NCBI RefSeq assembly: GCF_007655135.1
Contig: NC_045131.1
Coordinates: 17,902,001-17,966,000, forward strand
Length of the DNA: 64,000 nucleotides
DNA from: Punica granatum
Taxonomy: Eukaryota > Streptophyta > Magnoliopsida > Myrtales > Lythraceae
Reading direction: 5' to 3'
The translations under genes were made by a program, and so were the position numbers. Of this stretch, positions 34,286-46,676 are shown in pieces (positions within the stretch are counted from its first letter, which is position 1; the number at the start of each line of letters is the position of its first letter). The notes beneath the pieces were generated by a model. It made no database searches and was not told the origin of the DNA. It was given only the letters and a program-made list of their open reading frames with translations.

Positions 34286-37200
34286 GCAGCCTAGGCCCAC
34301 ATGGACTAGCCTGCTAACCTCAGTAAGCTAGCCCATCTTTCTAAAGGCCAATTACAGCAACTCATGTCGATAGTCTCACGTGATGATGGTAAGGTTAGTC
34401 GATTAAGTGGTGAGAATTTTATGCCCATCAACTCAAAACTTGATTGGATTATTGATTCGGGAACTTCACGACACATGACTGGTAGCTTGGTTGATCTTTT
34501 TGATATTACTCATATTCATAATGGCCCGACTATACATGTTCCTAATGGAATGACAAAAGCTACATTTACGGGCAAGGCCTCTTTTGGAGTTGATATAGTC
34601 CTTCATAATGTTCTTTATATGCCTGATTTTACTTGCAACTTATTGTCTGTGGCTCAATTATTTCGGGAACTTAATTGTAGTGTAAACTACTTTTCCACTC
34701 TGTGTTTGATTCAGGACCGCATGTCGGGGAGTACGATTGGAGTGGGTGAACTTCGCGGGGGGGGGGGGGGGGGGAGGTAAGGTCTGACTTCTGCAACGAG
34801 TACCTTCATCGTTTCAACAACTACAAGCAATGAAAGCGGATGATGGAGATATCTAGAATCAGCGATTGGGACATCCTTCTTCTCGTCTTCATTTTGAGAA
34901 TACTCTATTTCCATAAGTCATTCAGATAATAAGGCCCTTTGTTATATATGTTGCCGAGCAAAATAAACACAATCCAATTTTTCTAGTAGTTCAAATAAAG
35001 CCTATTTTTCATTCCAATTAAATCACTGTGACATATGGGGCCCTTAAAAAGTCCCTTCTATTTCTGGTGCTCGATATATTTTGTCCATCGTGGATGACTA
35101 TAGTCGTGGTGTATGGGTCTATCTTCTACGAGACAAGTTGGAGGCACAACGTTTCCTAATTAGTTTTTGCAAGCTGGTTAAGAATCAATTCGATCGAACG
35201 GTGAAAACAGTGCGAAGTGACAATGGATCAGAATTTATGAGTCGAATGGTGCAAGACTACTTTTTCGATAATGGCATCATCCACCAGACTTCATGCATTG
35301 ACACGCCTCAGCAAAACGGGCAGGTTGAGCGCAAGCATCGCCACATTCTCAATGTGGCTCGAGCCTTAATGTTTCAAGCTTCCCTTCCACTTAATTTTTG
35401 GGGAGAATGTATTTCTGTTGTGGCGCATCTTCTTAACCTCACACCTTTGAGTGTTCTATCAGGCAAGACTCCATTTGAACTCCTTTTTCGCCAAAAGCCC
35501 GATTATCAACACATTCGAGTTTTGGAATATCTCTGCTATGCACATAATAATCCTCGTCTCAAGGATAAATTTGGGCCACGATCAAGGAAGTGTATTTTCA
35601 TCGGTTAAAGAAAGGTTGGAAAGTTTATGACTTGGAGACTCGAGAAGTTTTTGTTTCTAGAGATGTCCGGTTCTGTGAGAATAATTTTCCGTTCAGCAGT
35701 GGGCTATCATCTCGTCCAATTAATAAAGGTGTTCAGTTTTTGGATAGTTCGGGCCTAGGCTTTCAGGGATGGTTCTTCGGCCCGGAGGAGCAAAACGGCT
35801 CGCCTGAGGCCAGTTCCCCTCCTCAGTCCAGCTCAGCTCAGCCCAATTCTTCTGAGCCCATTTCGGCTGAGCCCAGTCCAGCGACGACTTCTTCAGCTGA
35901 GTTTAGTTCCGCCTCTGGACCTCACTTGGGCCAATCCACTTCAATTAGGCCCAGCATGCAGAACCCATCACACCCAACTATTTCTACTGATCTGTCCCAC
36001 TCGGTTGCACCCGAACCGATCCATCCACCTACTTCTACCGACCCGACTGCTTCTTCAGCAATTTCAGCGGACAATATAGCCCGTTCTAAAGCTCCACGTA
36101 ATATCCGCACACCGACTTGGCTTAAGGATTTCGTCTCCCACACTGCTCGTTGCTTAAACACCCCTTCCCCTTATATCACCCGCTCCATCATACTATCCAA
36201 GTACGTCTTATCCTCTGGAGTATTATCTTAATTATTCTGACCTTGATGCCACACAATTGTCGTTTCTTGCTGCAATTGATTTCGACATAGAGCCAAAGAC
36301 TTATTCCCAAGCCGCTAAAGATCGACAATGGCGCCTCCTGATGGCCGAAGAAATTCGCACTCTTGAGGATAATGACACTTGGATTATTCAGTCACCCCCT
36401 CCCGGGAAGAACCTATCGGATGTAAATAGGTTTTCAAGGTCAAAAGACGGGCAGATGGCACTATGGAGCGATACAAGGCTTAGCTTGTGGCCAAAGGTTT
36501 ACTCAGGTTGAAGGTGTCGATTTTCACGAGACTTTTGCTCTAGTAGCAAAATTAGTCACGGTACGTTGTTTATTGACAATTGTCGTTGCTAAACAATGGG
36601 AGATGCATCAACTCGATGTCAATAATGCTTTTCTACATGGAGACTTAGATGAGGAGGTTTACATGTCACTTCCTCCTGGTTTTCATTCCACCCATCCTCA
36701 TCAGGTCTATCCCTTGCATCTTTATATGGTCTTCGTCAAGCCTCTCGTAATTGGTATTCCAAGTTTGCCGCAACTCTTATTCATTATGGTTTTCAACAGT
36801 CCCAGACTGATCACTCTCTATTCGCTTTTTCCCATGATGACATTTTTCTTGCGGTTCTTGTATATGTGGATGACATGATTCTCGTGACTAATGACTCTAT
36901 CTCTTATGCTCATTTTAAGAATTATCTTGATCAGTGCTTCCGCATTAAGGACCTAGGTCCTTTATCTTATTTCTTGGGGATAGAAATTATTCGCAGCAGC
37001 TCCGGTCTCTTTCTCAATCAGCGGAAGTACATTTTGGATATTCTTACGGAGGCCGGTATGCTAGGTTCTCGACCTGCTTATTTTACTATGGAGCAACAGC
37101 ACCAATTGTCTAACGACAGTGGCGATCCCATCCCTGATCCTAGACAGTATCGTCGTCTCATCGGTCGCCTCTTGTATCTCACCATCACTAGGCCGGAGCT

Positions 37201-37767
37201 CAACTATCCTATTCATATCCTCTCACAATTCTTACAAGATCCCCGCCGGAGACACTGGGATGCTGCTCTGCGAGTGCTTCGATATCTCAAGCACTCTCCT
37301 AGACAAGGAATTTTTCTTCGGCCTACCTCTCTGTTTTTGACGGCTTACTGTGATGCGGATTGAGCTAGCTGCCCAATGACTCGACGGTTTTTGACTGGAT
37401 TCTTCATCACTTTAGGTGGTAGCCCCATTTCTTGGAAGACCAAAAAGCAAACTACAGTCTCTAGGCCTCCGTCGAAGCCGAATATCGGGCCATGGCTGTG
37501 ACTATCAGTGAGCTTTTATGGCTCCGTTCTCTCCTTAGCTCCCTTGGTATTTATCATGCAGGTCCAATGCGTCTTTTCTGTGATAATCAAGCAGCTCTTC
37601 ATATCGCTTCTAATCCAGTTTTCCATGAGCGCACAAAGCATATTGAAATAGATTGTTACTTCATTAGGCAACATCTGCGTTCTGGAACTGTAGAAACTTC
37701 ACACGTGTCTACGCGCTTCCAACTAGCAGACATTTTTACTAAGGCACTTGGGCGAGATCAATTTTGA
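34286..37767 (+). pseudogene. Copia pol pseudogene (PR-IN-RT-RH)
   Basis: Protease: LDWIIDSGTSRHMTG near 34440, catalytic DSG intact, then NVLYMPDFTCNLLSV. A poly-G run at about 34758-34773 breaks the frame. Integrase 35081-35608: VDDYSRGVWVYLL, VRSDNGSEFM and VERKHRHILNVARAL supply the D, D and E residues. After a stop at 35606 a serine/proline-rich linker (35590-36231) follows. RT from about 36257: [32 protein letters not shown], and YVDDMILV at about 36857-36880. RNase [35 protein letters not shown] and [13 protein letters not shown] near 37750. At least four frameshifts or stops; inactive. Confidence 0.92.
34758..34773 (+). repeat. Poly-G tract inside copia pol
   Basis: About 16 consecutive G within the pre-integrase region, destroying the frame. 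It may be an expanded homopolymer or an assembly error. Confidence 0.7.
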
Positions 37768-37822
37768 TTTCTTCTCGGCAAGTTGGGAATTCAAACTTCT
37801 CATTCTCCAACTTGATGGGGAG

Positions 37823-38002
37823 TATTATGGAAAGATTTATTTTCCATTGTAACTTATGTATATATCTTTATATGCCGTACTTAGGACCCTCTAATTTAGC
37901 CGTAGCTATCGCTTTCCTTTTATTTAACGGACCGATGTGTATACATACTGATTGAATGAATGAAACATATCATCTTTTCTGTTCCAATTCTGAATCTTGA
38001 CA
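37823..38002 (+). repeat. Copia 3' LTR
   Basis: 180 bp, starting TATTATGGAAAG directly after the GATGGGGAG polypurine tract and ending CTTGACA. Confidence 0.92.
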
Positions 38003-38202
38003 AGATCATTGTGAAGGGATTATATCCGCAATGTATTGTTACCAATTTGGAATATCAAGATAGGCCTAGGATGATAAACCAAGCCAATGGAAATTGAGCC
38101 AATTTTCAGGTCCCCAACATAGCCCCTACTCCTGTGAGCTCGAGAGGTTGCGAGAGTAGATCAGCGTCACGTGATTATCACCATAGTCCCAAGACATGTA
38201 GT

Positions 38203-38660
38203 TTGGAAGCCTGCAAGAATGACTTGACCTTCGCTGTTAGATAAAGCGAAGAGTGCTCATATAGGCAAGGAAGCTCAAAAAATGGTCTTTCACTGTTCAA
38301 TAAGCAGAAAGTGCTCATGCAAAGAGGCTCAATAGATTGACCGTTGTTAAGTAAGCGGAGAGTGCTACTATAAGTAGTAGGTTTTAAAAGGTTTACATTT
38401 GCTGTTAAATAAGCGAAGAGCGCACTATAGGTAAGGAGGCTTAAAACATTGGCCTTCGCTATTAAATAAACAGAGGGTGCCCTTATAGGCAATGAGAGTT
38501 AAACAATGTACCTTTGCTGTTAAATAAGCGAATGATGTTCCTGTTAAATGAGGTGACTTGAAAGATAAGCTTCCATTGTTAAATAAGCGAATGGTGCTCT
38601 TATTAAATAGGGAGGCTTAAAAGATGAAAGCAACTTCAGTAATTAAGTGGATTTGTTGAC
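38203..38660 (+). repeat. Hairpin-unit tandem array, copy B (uninterrupted)
   Basis: About eight units of roughly 58 bp, matching copy A unit for unit. The first reads TTCGCT-loop-AGCGAA where copy A's first unit has TTCACT-loop-AGTGAA, so both stem sides changed together between the copies. Confidence 0.8.
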
Positions 38661-39090
38661 TTTTAATGTTAGATAAAGCGAAGATGGCCCTCGAGATTGT
38701 ATAAGTTAGGAAGCGGCTACAATAAGTAGATGTAGCGTTTTGCATATGCTTGTTCCCAATGATGAGATAGAGTATCAATACATAAATGTCAATGTTTAAA
38801 AATCGACAGTTATATATAGCAAGGTGTATCTAAGGATACGAATAAACGATAATTCAATAGAGTAAATAAGAATAAGAATAATGCTTACTTGAGAGTCTAC
38901 AAGAATTTTTCCCTTCGTGAGAGATTCTCAAGCCAAGTGCGGATCACTTGCGATGCACTGGCTAGGGTGCGATCCTTTTGAAGTGGTTATTATGCACGTC
39001 ACTGATTTATGGTTACATATGTTAGAGGAGTACTCTACAGTGTCACGAAGTGCGATGCCGTATGGTGCAGTGGCGACGGTAAAAATATCA

Positions 39091-40589
39091 AGTCTGTGTT
39101 TGGTTCTACTTTTCCTCGGTAGTGGACAAACAACTACAATGCCGGTTTGAATAAAAGAGATCTGCCCGACAAGCTGGTCAGGGAAGTCCTTAAGAGGCAG
39201 AAAAATGAAAAGCTTCAGACAACAGTGTATGCCCGTGACTTCCCCGTTGTGTATCCTCTGCAAATCTCGTCTCCTCCGTTGCTCCTACCTGCTCTGCAAC
39301 TCCGGAAATATTTCGCCCATGGGAGAGCTCTTATCTCTCTTCCTCGCGTCTGTGTGTGTCTATGTGATGTGCAAGGATCGTCTCCGCCATTGTTATCGGT
39401 GTGGTGTTCCCCTCCGATTCTGCTGTCTTCGTCTCCGGCTTCAATCAGACCAAGTCAGTACATAGGAGTGGCCCTCTCCTTCTGCTTCCCTTCCATTTCA
39501 GTCCTTCCACCTGTCCCCCCCATCTTTCGAGCGCGCCAACTTTGTCCCACAAAACTTTTCGAGATTCCTCGGAAGGACCTCCATCCGCGGCCAACTTCCA
39601 GACCTCTCATTTTCGCCCCAGAACTTTTTTAATTGATGCAATTATCCCCCACCAGCCTCCCCTATAAATAGAGGGCTTCTTACATTTGAAGAGGACTTTT
39701 GGCATTTTCATGAGTTGAAAGTGTTGCCAAGAGATCCCACATTCCCGAATATACCCCCTAGTTACCCGGCTTAGTGAGGAGGAAACCAGAGAATATCCCG
39801 ACACTTACCCCAGATGCTCTTGCATCCCGCAGTCGGTGAATGAAAGGTAATAATCCCTTGGGAGTAGGCTGGTCGGTTCGGGTCCGATCTAACGGAGCAA
39901 GAAATGAAGAAATGAAATGAGCTCGGATCTGAACCCATTTTCTTTTCGAAACCATTTTCTTTTTATCTTTTCATTTCTTACTCGGTTTACTTTAATCGCA
40001 CTTAAATATTGCACTTTAAATTACCGTTATTTACGTTTCAAGTTCATTTACCCCACTTTCTTCTTCGTCTTCTCGGCTTATTCTCGGCTTCCCCACGCAC
40101 TTAGAAACTAATGAGTCTAGGATTATATCAGAAGATCTAAGGTCTTGAGGGTAGGATCGTTAGTATCGGGAAATTAATCGAGGTAAGTCCATAGAATAAT
40201 GTGGAATTAATTGAAGAAAATGGACAATTTTTGTGTGAAAATCGAAATTAAAGAAATGATAAGTCGCTTAAACTTGACTTTTAGTTTACGGGTTAAAGGC
40301 ATCCACTCACAAAATTGTGTCATAGGTTTAATAAGTCGGTCACTTGACCTTGAGGGATTAGGAAATTTTTTAGATTTTGGAAAAATTGGTAAACCACGTA
40401 CACATGACATTGATAAAATTAGGATAAATTGAAAAGGATGGAATTGTAAATAAATGGATAGACTTATGAAAAGACTTATGGGCTTATTTGGTATCAAAGT
40501 GTAATTTAAATTTTATCTTCATTTTCATTCTCACCTTCTATAAGACAAACTTTTCCCAATTTTATCTTTTTCAATTAGTCAATATGATA
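39091..40589. other. Unassigned region with a strong TATA box
   Basis: Plus-strand TATAAATA at 39663-39670 is followed by a leader-like sequence. The stretch 39990-40060 resembles LTR 5' leader sequence ('gcacttaaatattgcac'). The open frames at 39147-39667 have no recognisable domain. Probably part of an LTR whose ends I could not find. Confidence 0.35.
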
Positions 40590-41031
40590 GGCTCTAGTCT
40601 ATCCATATTTCTGTCGGCGTCAAACATCTTGATGACATGTTGTTTTTTTTTCCTCCAATCCTTTCCATTTTTCCTCTCTTTACATAGACGACCACACGAG
40701 AAGATGCGTCGGACCAACGTGCTCATGATCGATTATTTGTCGAAAACATTTTACCTAATAAATCGACCATGTAGAAGACATTTAGAGAAATAGATGGTTA
40801 TATTAATTGTATGGATTTAATACAAATTTGAAAATCAAATTTCAAAAAAAAAGAGTACTGATACGTATTTCAAATATAAATAGAAAGTTCAGGTCATCGG
40901 CGTCTTGTCTCTGCGCACCATAATCGATTTGCGATGCGGTCGCGTATGACATTCATTTCGTTGCTGCTTATATCAACTTCAATTCGTATTCCTGGTTATT
41001 GAGGTGGATTTCAAAATTTATCGTAATCTGC

Positions 41032-41262
41032 TCAAGTATCGTCGTATTCCTCAAATAATCTGTCGTGATAATGATTGCGTCGAATAAAATTATGCAACAC
41101 AAAACAAGAAGGGACAATTTGTTCTTGCATATGTGGTTTGAAATTTGACATCAATTTCATTATTGCAAATCTCCTCTTCAAAATCCAAAAACACCATTCA
41201 ATAACATTACAAACAGATGAGTGTGGATGATTGAACATCACTTGAGGACAATCCTCCGACAC
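41032..41262 (-). pseudogene. Harbinger transposase C-terminal fragment, left arm
   Basis: Shows HSSVCNVIEWCFWILKRRF, then FKPHMQEQIVPSCFVLHNFI and YHDRLFEEYDDT, matching the C-terminal end of DDE_Tnp_4 nucleases (family pattern N-V-I-E-R-x-F-G-x-L-K). The Arg of that motif is Trp here. Catalytic aspartates lie upstream in intact proteins and are absent. Confidence 0.78.
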
Positions 41263-41282
41263 TAAAGAATGAGATATTCAAT

Positions 41283-41617
41283 TATCGACATTCATCCATT
41301 CGTAATGTTATTGAACGGTATTTTAGGATTTTGAAGAGGAGATTCACAATAATAAAATTGATGCCAAATTTCAAATCACATAGGCAAGACAAATTGTCCC
41401 TTCTTGTTTTGTGTTGCATAAATTTATTCGACACAATCATTACCACGACAGATTATTTGAGGAGTATAGAGATTCTTGGGCATATTACGATGAATTTCGA
41501 AATCCACCTCAACAATCAGGACTACGAATTGAAGTTGACATGAGCAACAACGAAATGAATGTCGTACACGACCGTATCACAAATCGGTTATGGCGCGTAG
41601 AGACAAGACGCCGATGA
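41283..41617 (+). pseudogene. Harbinger transposase C-terminal fragment, right arm
   Basis: Inverted partner of the left-arm fragment: HSSIRNVIERYFRILKRRF, then after a frameshift LHKFIRHNHYHDRLFEEY. It keeps the Arg lost in the left arm but has its own frameshift near 41400. Not functional. Confidence 0.78.
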
Positions 41618-42252
41618 CCTGCACTTTCTATTTGTATTTGAAATACCTATCAGTACTTTTTTTTAGAATTTGATTTTTAAATTTGTATTAAATTCATGCA
41701 ATTAATGTAGCCATCTATTTCTCTAAATGTCTTCTACATGACCGGTTTATTAGATAAAATGTGATCAACAAATTATTGATCACGAGTACGTTTATCCTAT
41801 ACATCTCCTCGTGTGGTCGTCCATGTAAGAGAGGAAAAAGGGAAAGGAATGGAGAATTAAAAAAAAAAACAACATGGCATCAGGATGTCTGACGCTGATG
41901 GAAATGTGGGAAGATTCGAGCCCACCAGAGCACCATCACCACCAACTTCCCTGACAACAAGCCTCTTCAACTTTTTGGAGAGACCAATCGGAGAAAGAAG
42001 CAGGCTTACAAGGCCTTCACTATTCTCTCTCTCTCCATAAGAACAACAGCCTAGGAAGGCTACACTTGTGGAATTAAGGGAAAATGTGAAATAGGCTTCA
42101 GAGGCAACCAAACGGAAGAAAGAAAGAAAGAAAGAAAGAAGGAGGTGTTTGAGACCCCTCATACGGAGATCCCTTCTGCCTCTAAGCCTCCACTAGAAGA
42201 AAAGAAAAAGAGGAACGAAGATAGTGAAGAAGAAGAGACATAGGGAGCCTTC

Positions 42253-43376
42253 ATGGTTTTCCCTAAGGAGAATCCTCTAAGCTCTTTCCTTAAGGAGCAA
42301 TGCGAAAATGGTCAAATGCTAGTAAATGGTGAAGCATCTGATTCAATTACCGAGGAAGAAGAGTCTGAAGCCTCTCCCGAAGAGTCAGAGGACTCATGGG
42401 AGATAGAGGACTCCTATCCCCCTGTAAAGATAATGGGAATGGGAGATGGAGTTAGCTCAGATGACGCCAGATCAGAAATGGCAGATCCACCACCTCCAGT
42501 GGCAGCAGCAGCACCCTCAAGAGGGAATCTCGTCTTCACTCGAGACGATATCCCTTATTCTAGGTGGCCAGACAAGCTCCAAGAGTTTTCGCCTTATCTC
42601 ACAACCAGAGCACTCACCAGTGAAAGCAACCATGAGCTCATGTCTGATTTCGTATCTCGTTTTATCGGGACTTTACGAAATAGGTGGACCGGATTGACCG
42701 AGCAAGACCAGCTTCAGTTTCTCATAAAAAGCCTTGTAGAAGCCATACATATTCTGCATGTATACTTTGTGGGTCATCTTGAAGATCTCAGAGAGCTCAA
42801 AATGAAAGATTTTTTTGAGAGAAAATGCTATTCCTACAAAAGGAAACATCAGGACTTGCACTTCAAGCACATGGTGCGATTATTCTATGAGCTCGGTGCG
42901 GACATCTCTCTAAAGCAAGTTTTCCTCTTCTCTATTCCTACATCACTGGCAGGAGCACTATAAAGGTTACTTAGGCAAGAGGCAAAAGAGTTATTGACTG
43001 CACTGTGAGAGAAATCCAGTAGGAGATCCATGTAGTCCTCGAAGATGCCTATATGAAAAAGGAAGCCATAGGAGAAGTCCTGAAAGGTGACAAGTCTATG
43101 AAGAAAGCCTGCAGACGACCTGAATTGTACATCAAGTGCTCTTCTAAAGACAAGACTTGTAGCTACTCGACCAACAAGGAAAAACACTATAAGAAATGGA
43201 AAATCTTGAAAGTAAAGTCTAGAAGTTATTCTGGAAAGAAGTGGAAGTACCTGAAGAAGAAGCGTAGATTTGAAAAGAAGTATAAATCCTCCAGGTGCTA
43301 TATTTGCAATCGACCTGGCTACTTCGCCAAGAACTATCCAAGAGGCCCGAAGCAAGAAGTGAAGCTTGTCCAATAG
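42253..43376 (+). pseudogene. EPRV copy 1 capsid region
   Basis: Acidic Ser/Glu-rich N part, then a capsid-like core, a Lys/Arg-rich segment and a zinc knuckle. The frame is open at 42253-42960 and stops at TAA 42961-42963; it resumes in a shifted frame at 43053-43376. The knuckle (about 43296-43340) reads CYICNRPGYFAKNY, so the His and last Cys of the C-C-H-C pattern are Tyr. The knuckle would not hold zinc. Confidence 0.82.
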
Positions 43377-43415
43377 TTAAAAACTGCCACAAGGATCTCA
43401 CTGGAGAAAGATGAT

Positions 43416-44075
43416 GTGAAATCCCTTTTCTCCTTAAATGAAGAAGCTGGGCCATCGTCTATAGCGGCTTTGGAAGTTCTTACAGATTTTGACTCAAAGT
43501 TCTCTGAGTATGAGTCTGACAATTGTTACATGACAGCCGAGGATACTGATCTTGAAGGGATTAACTTGGTGAATTCAGTTTCTCATGTTTCAGTTTTAGT
43601 CTACATCTCCAAATATGCGAGGCTTATCAAGGTTATTGCGTTCCTAGACACTAGAGCTATCCAGACCATCGTGAATTCAAAGGTACCACCAAAAAAGTGC
43701 TGGAAGCCGCATACTAAGAACTTCAGCACTGCCTACAGTGAGGTGTTCTCCACCTACCTTATCAGCCGATCTATCAAGATCCAGTTCTTTCCTGGATGTT
43801 TTCTCATTACTAGGGTATTGGGTTCAGCCCTGCACAGAAAGGACATTGTTGTTGACTGGGATGTTATAACCAAGATAAACGGGATGATGCCAAAAGAAGT
43901 CCGTTTTAAGCACTACTTCCAACCGTATGTGCAAATCCCTCGACTCTTCATGGCCCAAGAAGATGAAGTCAAGCAGATTCTTAGTGGACTGGTACAAGAG
44001 TTAAAACAACAGTCTTGTGCGGACTCCTATAAGGAGTTCCTCAAGAAGTGTCCTCATCCTCTATGGAAAAAATGA
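43416..44075 (+). pseudogene. EPRV copy 1 protease region
   Basis: Aspartic protease that would process the polyprotein. The catalytic motif at 43647-43655 reads D-T-R where the family has D-T-G. The following core is open to 44075 with no stop. The same region of copy 2 (54310-54711) keeps D-T-G. Downstream the frame passes into the RT after a stop. Confidence 0.8.
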
Positions 44076-44229
44076 CTAGTTCTTTGTGAAGCTGCCATTT
44101 AAGTAAAACGAGGACATTAACCCTACCAAGGCTAGTCACTCAGGAATGAATCTTGAGCATTAACAACTTGCTACTGTTGAATGTGTTGAGCTATTTCAGC
44201 AAGATCTCGTAGAGCTCTCTGATTCACCT

Positions 44230-45470
44230 TGGGCTTGTGAGGCATTTTATATAAATAAGTGGTCTAAGCAAGGCAGAGGAAAACTACGGCTGGTTATCAA
44301 TTACCAACCCTTTGACAATTTTTTACAAGATGACAAGTTTCCACTGCCAAATAAATAAGCCCTCTTCAGCAGCCTTTCAGAGGCTAAAGTGTTCTCCGAG
44401 TTTGATCTAAAGGCAAGCTTCTGAACTCGGGATCCATTTAGAAGACAGGCCCAAGACCGGGTTCTGTATCCTGAATGCCTACTACCAATGGAAGGTCATG
44501 CCTTCTAGGCTCAAGACGGCACCATCACTGTTTTAGAAGGCCATGTGTCGGGTTTTCAGTCCTATCATGGACCAAGCCCTTATTTATATTGATGACATCC
44601 TTCTGTTCAGTCCATCAGAAGAAGCCCATATCAAACTGCTCCAACGCTTCTCAGAGATTGTTCATGCATATGGAATCATGATATATGAGAAGAAGATGGT
44701 TATTGGCCAACGAGAAATCAACTTCCTTGGCATGCAGCTTGCCAATGGCTAGTACCAACCTGAGCCACATGTGGCTCAGGAGCTATTGCAGTATCCTGAG
44801 GAGTTACTTACCAAGAAGCAAGTTCAACAGTTTTTTAGTACGGTTAACTACCTTAGGGATTTCCTTTCCAAGATAGCCAAGCTCACTCGCCCATTGGAGA
44901 AGATGCTAAAGAAGGATGCCCCTGCTTAAGGTTCTACTCAAACGAAGGCAATTAAAGAGCTCAAGGCTCAATTTCAGTCTCTACCTCCACTACAGATTCC
45001 CTCTACGAGAAAAAGGATCATCAAGACTGATGCAAGTGATAGATACTGGGGAGCAGTCCTACTTGAAGAACTCAACGGCAAACGCCACATTTGTGGTTAT
45101 CGGAGTGGAAGATTCAAATTGTTAGAGCAGCACTATCACTCCACTTTTAAGGAGATCCCGACGGTTATGAATGGGATAAAGAAGTTCAAATTTTACATTG
45201 TCGGATATAAATTCCTGGTGGAAATTGATATGTCAAGTTTTCCCAAGATGTTGCAATTCAAGCATAAACAACTGACTCACCTCGGCTGTTTAGTTGGGCA
45301 AAATGGTTTTCCAAGTTTGACTTTGAAGTCAAACACATCAAGGGAAAATGCAAAACGCTAGCGGACTTCTTATCAAGGAAGGAACAAGCACTAACAAGGC
45401 AGATTTTGCAGGTTTTGCCTGTAATCTGCATGTTCTTGAGACTACAGTTCACAACCCTACGAGCACAAAA
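44230..45470 (+). pseudogene. EPRV copy 1 reverse transcriptase and RNase H
   Basis: The RT begins near 44230 and is spread over several frames with stops. The catalytic YIDD box is intact at 44585-44596, followed by an open stretch to 44752. RNase H pieces follow at about 44960-45370 with frameshifts between them. Caulimovirid RTs use Y-x-D-D and resemble gypsy RTs, but gypsy would have an integrase after RNase H and none is present. Not functional. Confidence 0.82.
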
Positions 45471-45554
45471 TCAAGCTGCAAAAGTTCATTAGAGAAACCC
45501 TGGAAAGGTAAGGGGAGACATCCCCCCTGAAGTGTCTGACTTGGTACAGGAAAA

Positions 45555-46676
45555 ATGGTTCCAAACAGAAGCACGCAATCTCCTCTAGCATTATCAATGG
45601 AGGATATTCCGATATCATGGAGGATATTCCGATATCATGGAGGACTCACCCTCCTATCTTTTGGGATGCATCGTCATTTCCCTTACATCCATCTATTCAG
45701 ACACTCTGGCATTGCACCATACCCTGAAGACATGAAGTGGTTCTATCGATACGTGTGTCACAGCTACACCATTGGAATCCAGTTTGAACTAGAAGAGATG
45801 ATTGGGTTCTTCAAGCGTAATACTGCTGTACGGGACATGATCAACTACCCTATTGAAGTTAGGAATTCGGATACCCATTTCATCCAACTCCTAGAATGGT
45901 TCAGACCACTTCAAGAGTGGGAAGCCATCTTTACTCGGGAAGCTAGAAGGGTACAACCAATACCACAAATGGATAGGCATATTATTCTCTTATTCCAACA
46001 AATGTGGTATGTCGGTCCAACAAGGCGAAGAAGCTCTCGAGCACAAGCTTGAACCCAAGGAGAGCCTTCAGAGTTTCGATGGACCTATTCTTCAGAGGTC
46101 TGGAAAACTCTAGTCACAGACATCCGCGACGATGAACACGAGTACAGAGAGTTTCAGCGGATTATTTGTGAGAAGAAAGGTGTAGTCCCACAGGTCATGT
46201 GTGACTATCCAGTAGACTACCAGCGCACCAGGCCCATACTTGAACAAGCTCTGAAGGATTACAATAAGGAATGCCCAATTCCTCTTCTTGACTCTCAAAA
46301 TCCATATTCGCCTGATCCAGAAGCACTCATGCAACTGGATACCTTCATGCAAATGGATCTTAATTCGCCTGGAGTAGATCAAGACTAGCCCAGTTCGGAC
46401 TCACAGCAGATAGCCTAGGCTACTGACTAGGCAAGCCCAAGTGGAGCAACCAACTTGCAAGACCTTGACAGTTGGCCTCAACCTATCCTATCGACACATT
46501 CACATCTCCGTGAATGGTGGGATGGTGATCTGACCATTGAAGACATCAATTGGGCTTTGAACGAGATAAAGGAAAGGCAGAGAAAAATGATCAATAAAAG
46601 GACCATGGGCAATGATTACAGCAGCAACGACTCTGTGGAAAGTGGATCTGCTACCCTGCTACAAGCCCATTCTTAA
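45555..46676 (+). pseudogene. EPRV copy 1 downstream region, unrecognised
   Basis: Open pieces at 45555-46052, 46197-46388 and 46455-46676 lie after RNase H and before the copy 2 capsid precursor. They are rich in aromatic residues and Asp/Glu. I recognise no domain, and it does not resemble a movement protein. It may be the extra downstream ORF that some caulimovirids carry. A 20-bp direct duplication sits at about 45598-45637. Confidence 0.5.

Larger units (their letters stand above)
27553..38002 (+). mobile_element. Copia-type LTR retrotransposon, split by a solo LTR
   Basis: 180-bp LTRs (27553-27732 and 37823-38002) with about 11 differences by eye, flanked by a perfect 5-bp duplication AGATC (27548-27552, 38003-38007). 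A Met-tRNA PBS (27733-27744) and polypurine tract (GATGGGGAG just before 37823) are in place. Domain order gag, protease, integrase, RT, RNase H identifies the copia superfamily. A 5.3-kb foreign LTR sits in gag (28994-34285), so the copia itself is about 5.15 kb. Its pol has many frameshifts and stops. Confidence 0.95.
27441..39090 (+). repeat. Repeat copy B (split by a copia element)
   Basis: The part at 27441-27552 and the part at 38003-39090 together match copy A, minus A's first 150 bp or so. The copia element lies between, duplicating AGATC. Copy B holds an uninterrupted hairpin array and so shows the empty sites of the two insertions in copy A. Confidence 0.75.
40590..41922. mobile_element. 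Inverted duplication of a PIF/Harbinger fragment
   Basis: The left arm (40590-41238) and right arm (41275-41922) are inverted copies of about 640 bp with a spacer of only some 36 bp. By eye similarity is near 88%, including the A/T-rich outer parts. Each arm carries the C-terminal part of a Harbinger-type (DDE_Tnp_4) transposase. A transcript through it would form a long near-perfect hairpin. No TTA/TAA duplication typical of Harbinger was identified. Confidence 0.8.

Noticed and set aside
35590..36231. Serine/proline-rich frame that could pass for a plant extracellular protein
   Set aside because: It is the variable linker between integrase and RT of the copia pol, in place and on the same strand.
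38928..39263. Open frame spanning the right end of repeat copy B
   Set aside because: It crosses a repeat boundary, and the equivalent part of copy A is not open; no domain.
42253..46676. Interpretation as a gypsy retrotransposon
   Set aside because: No LTRs, PBS or integrase; capsid-like Lys-rich tail with zinc knuckle and tandem head-to-tail layout fit an endogenous caulimovirid better.
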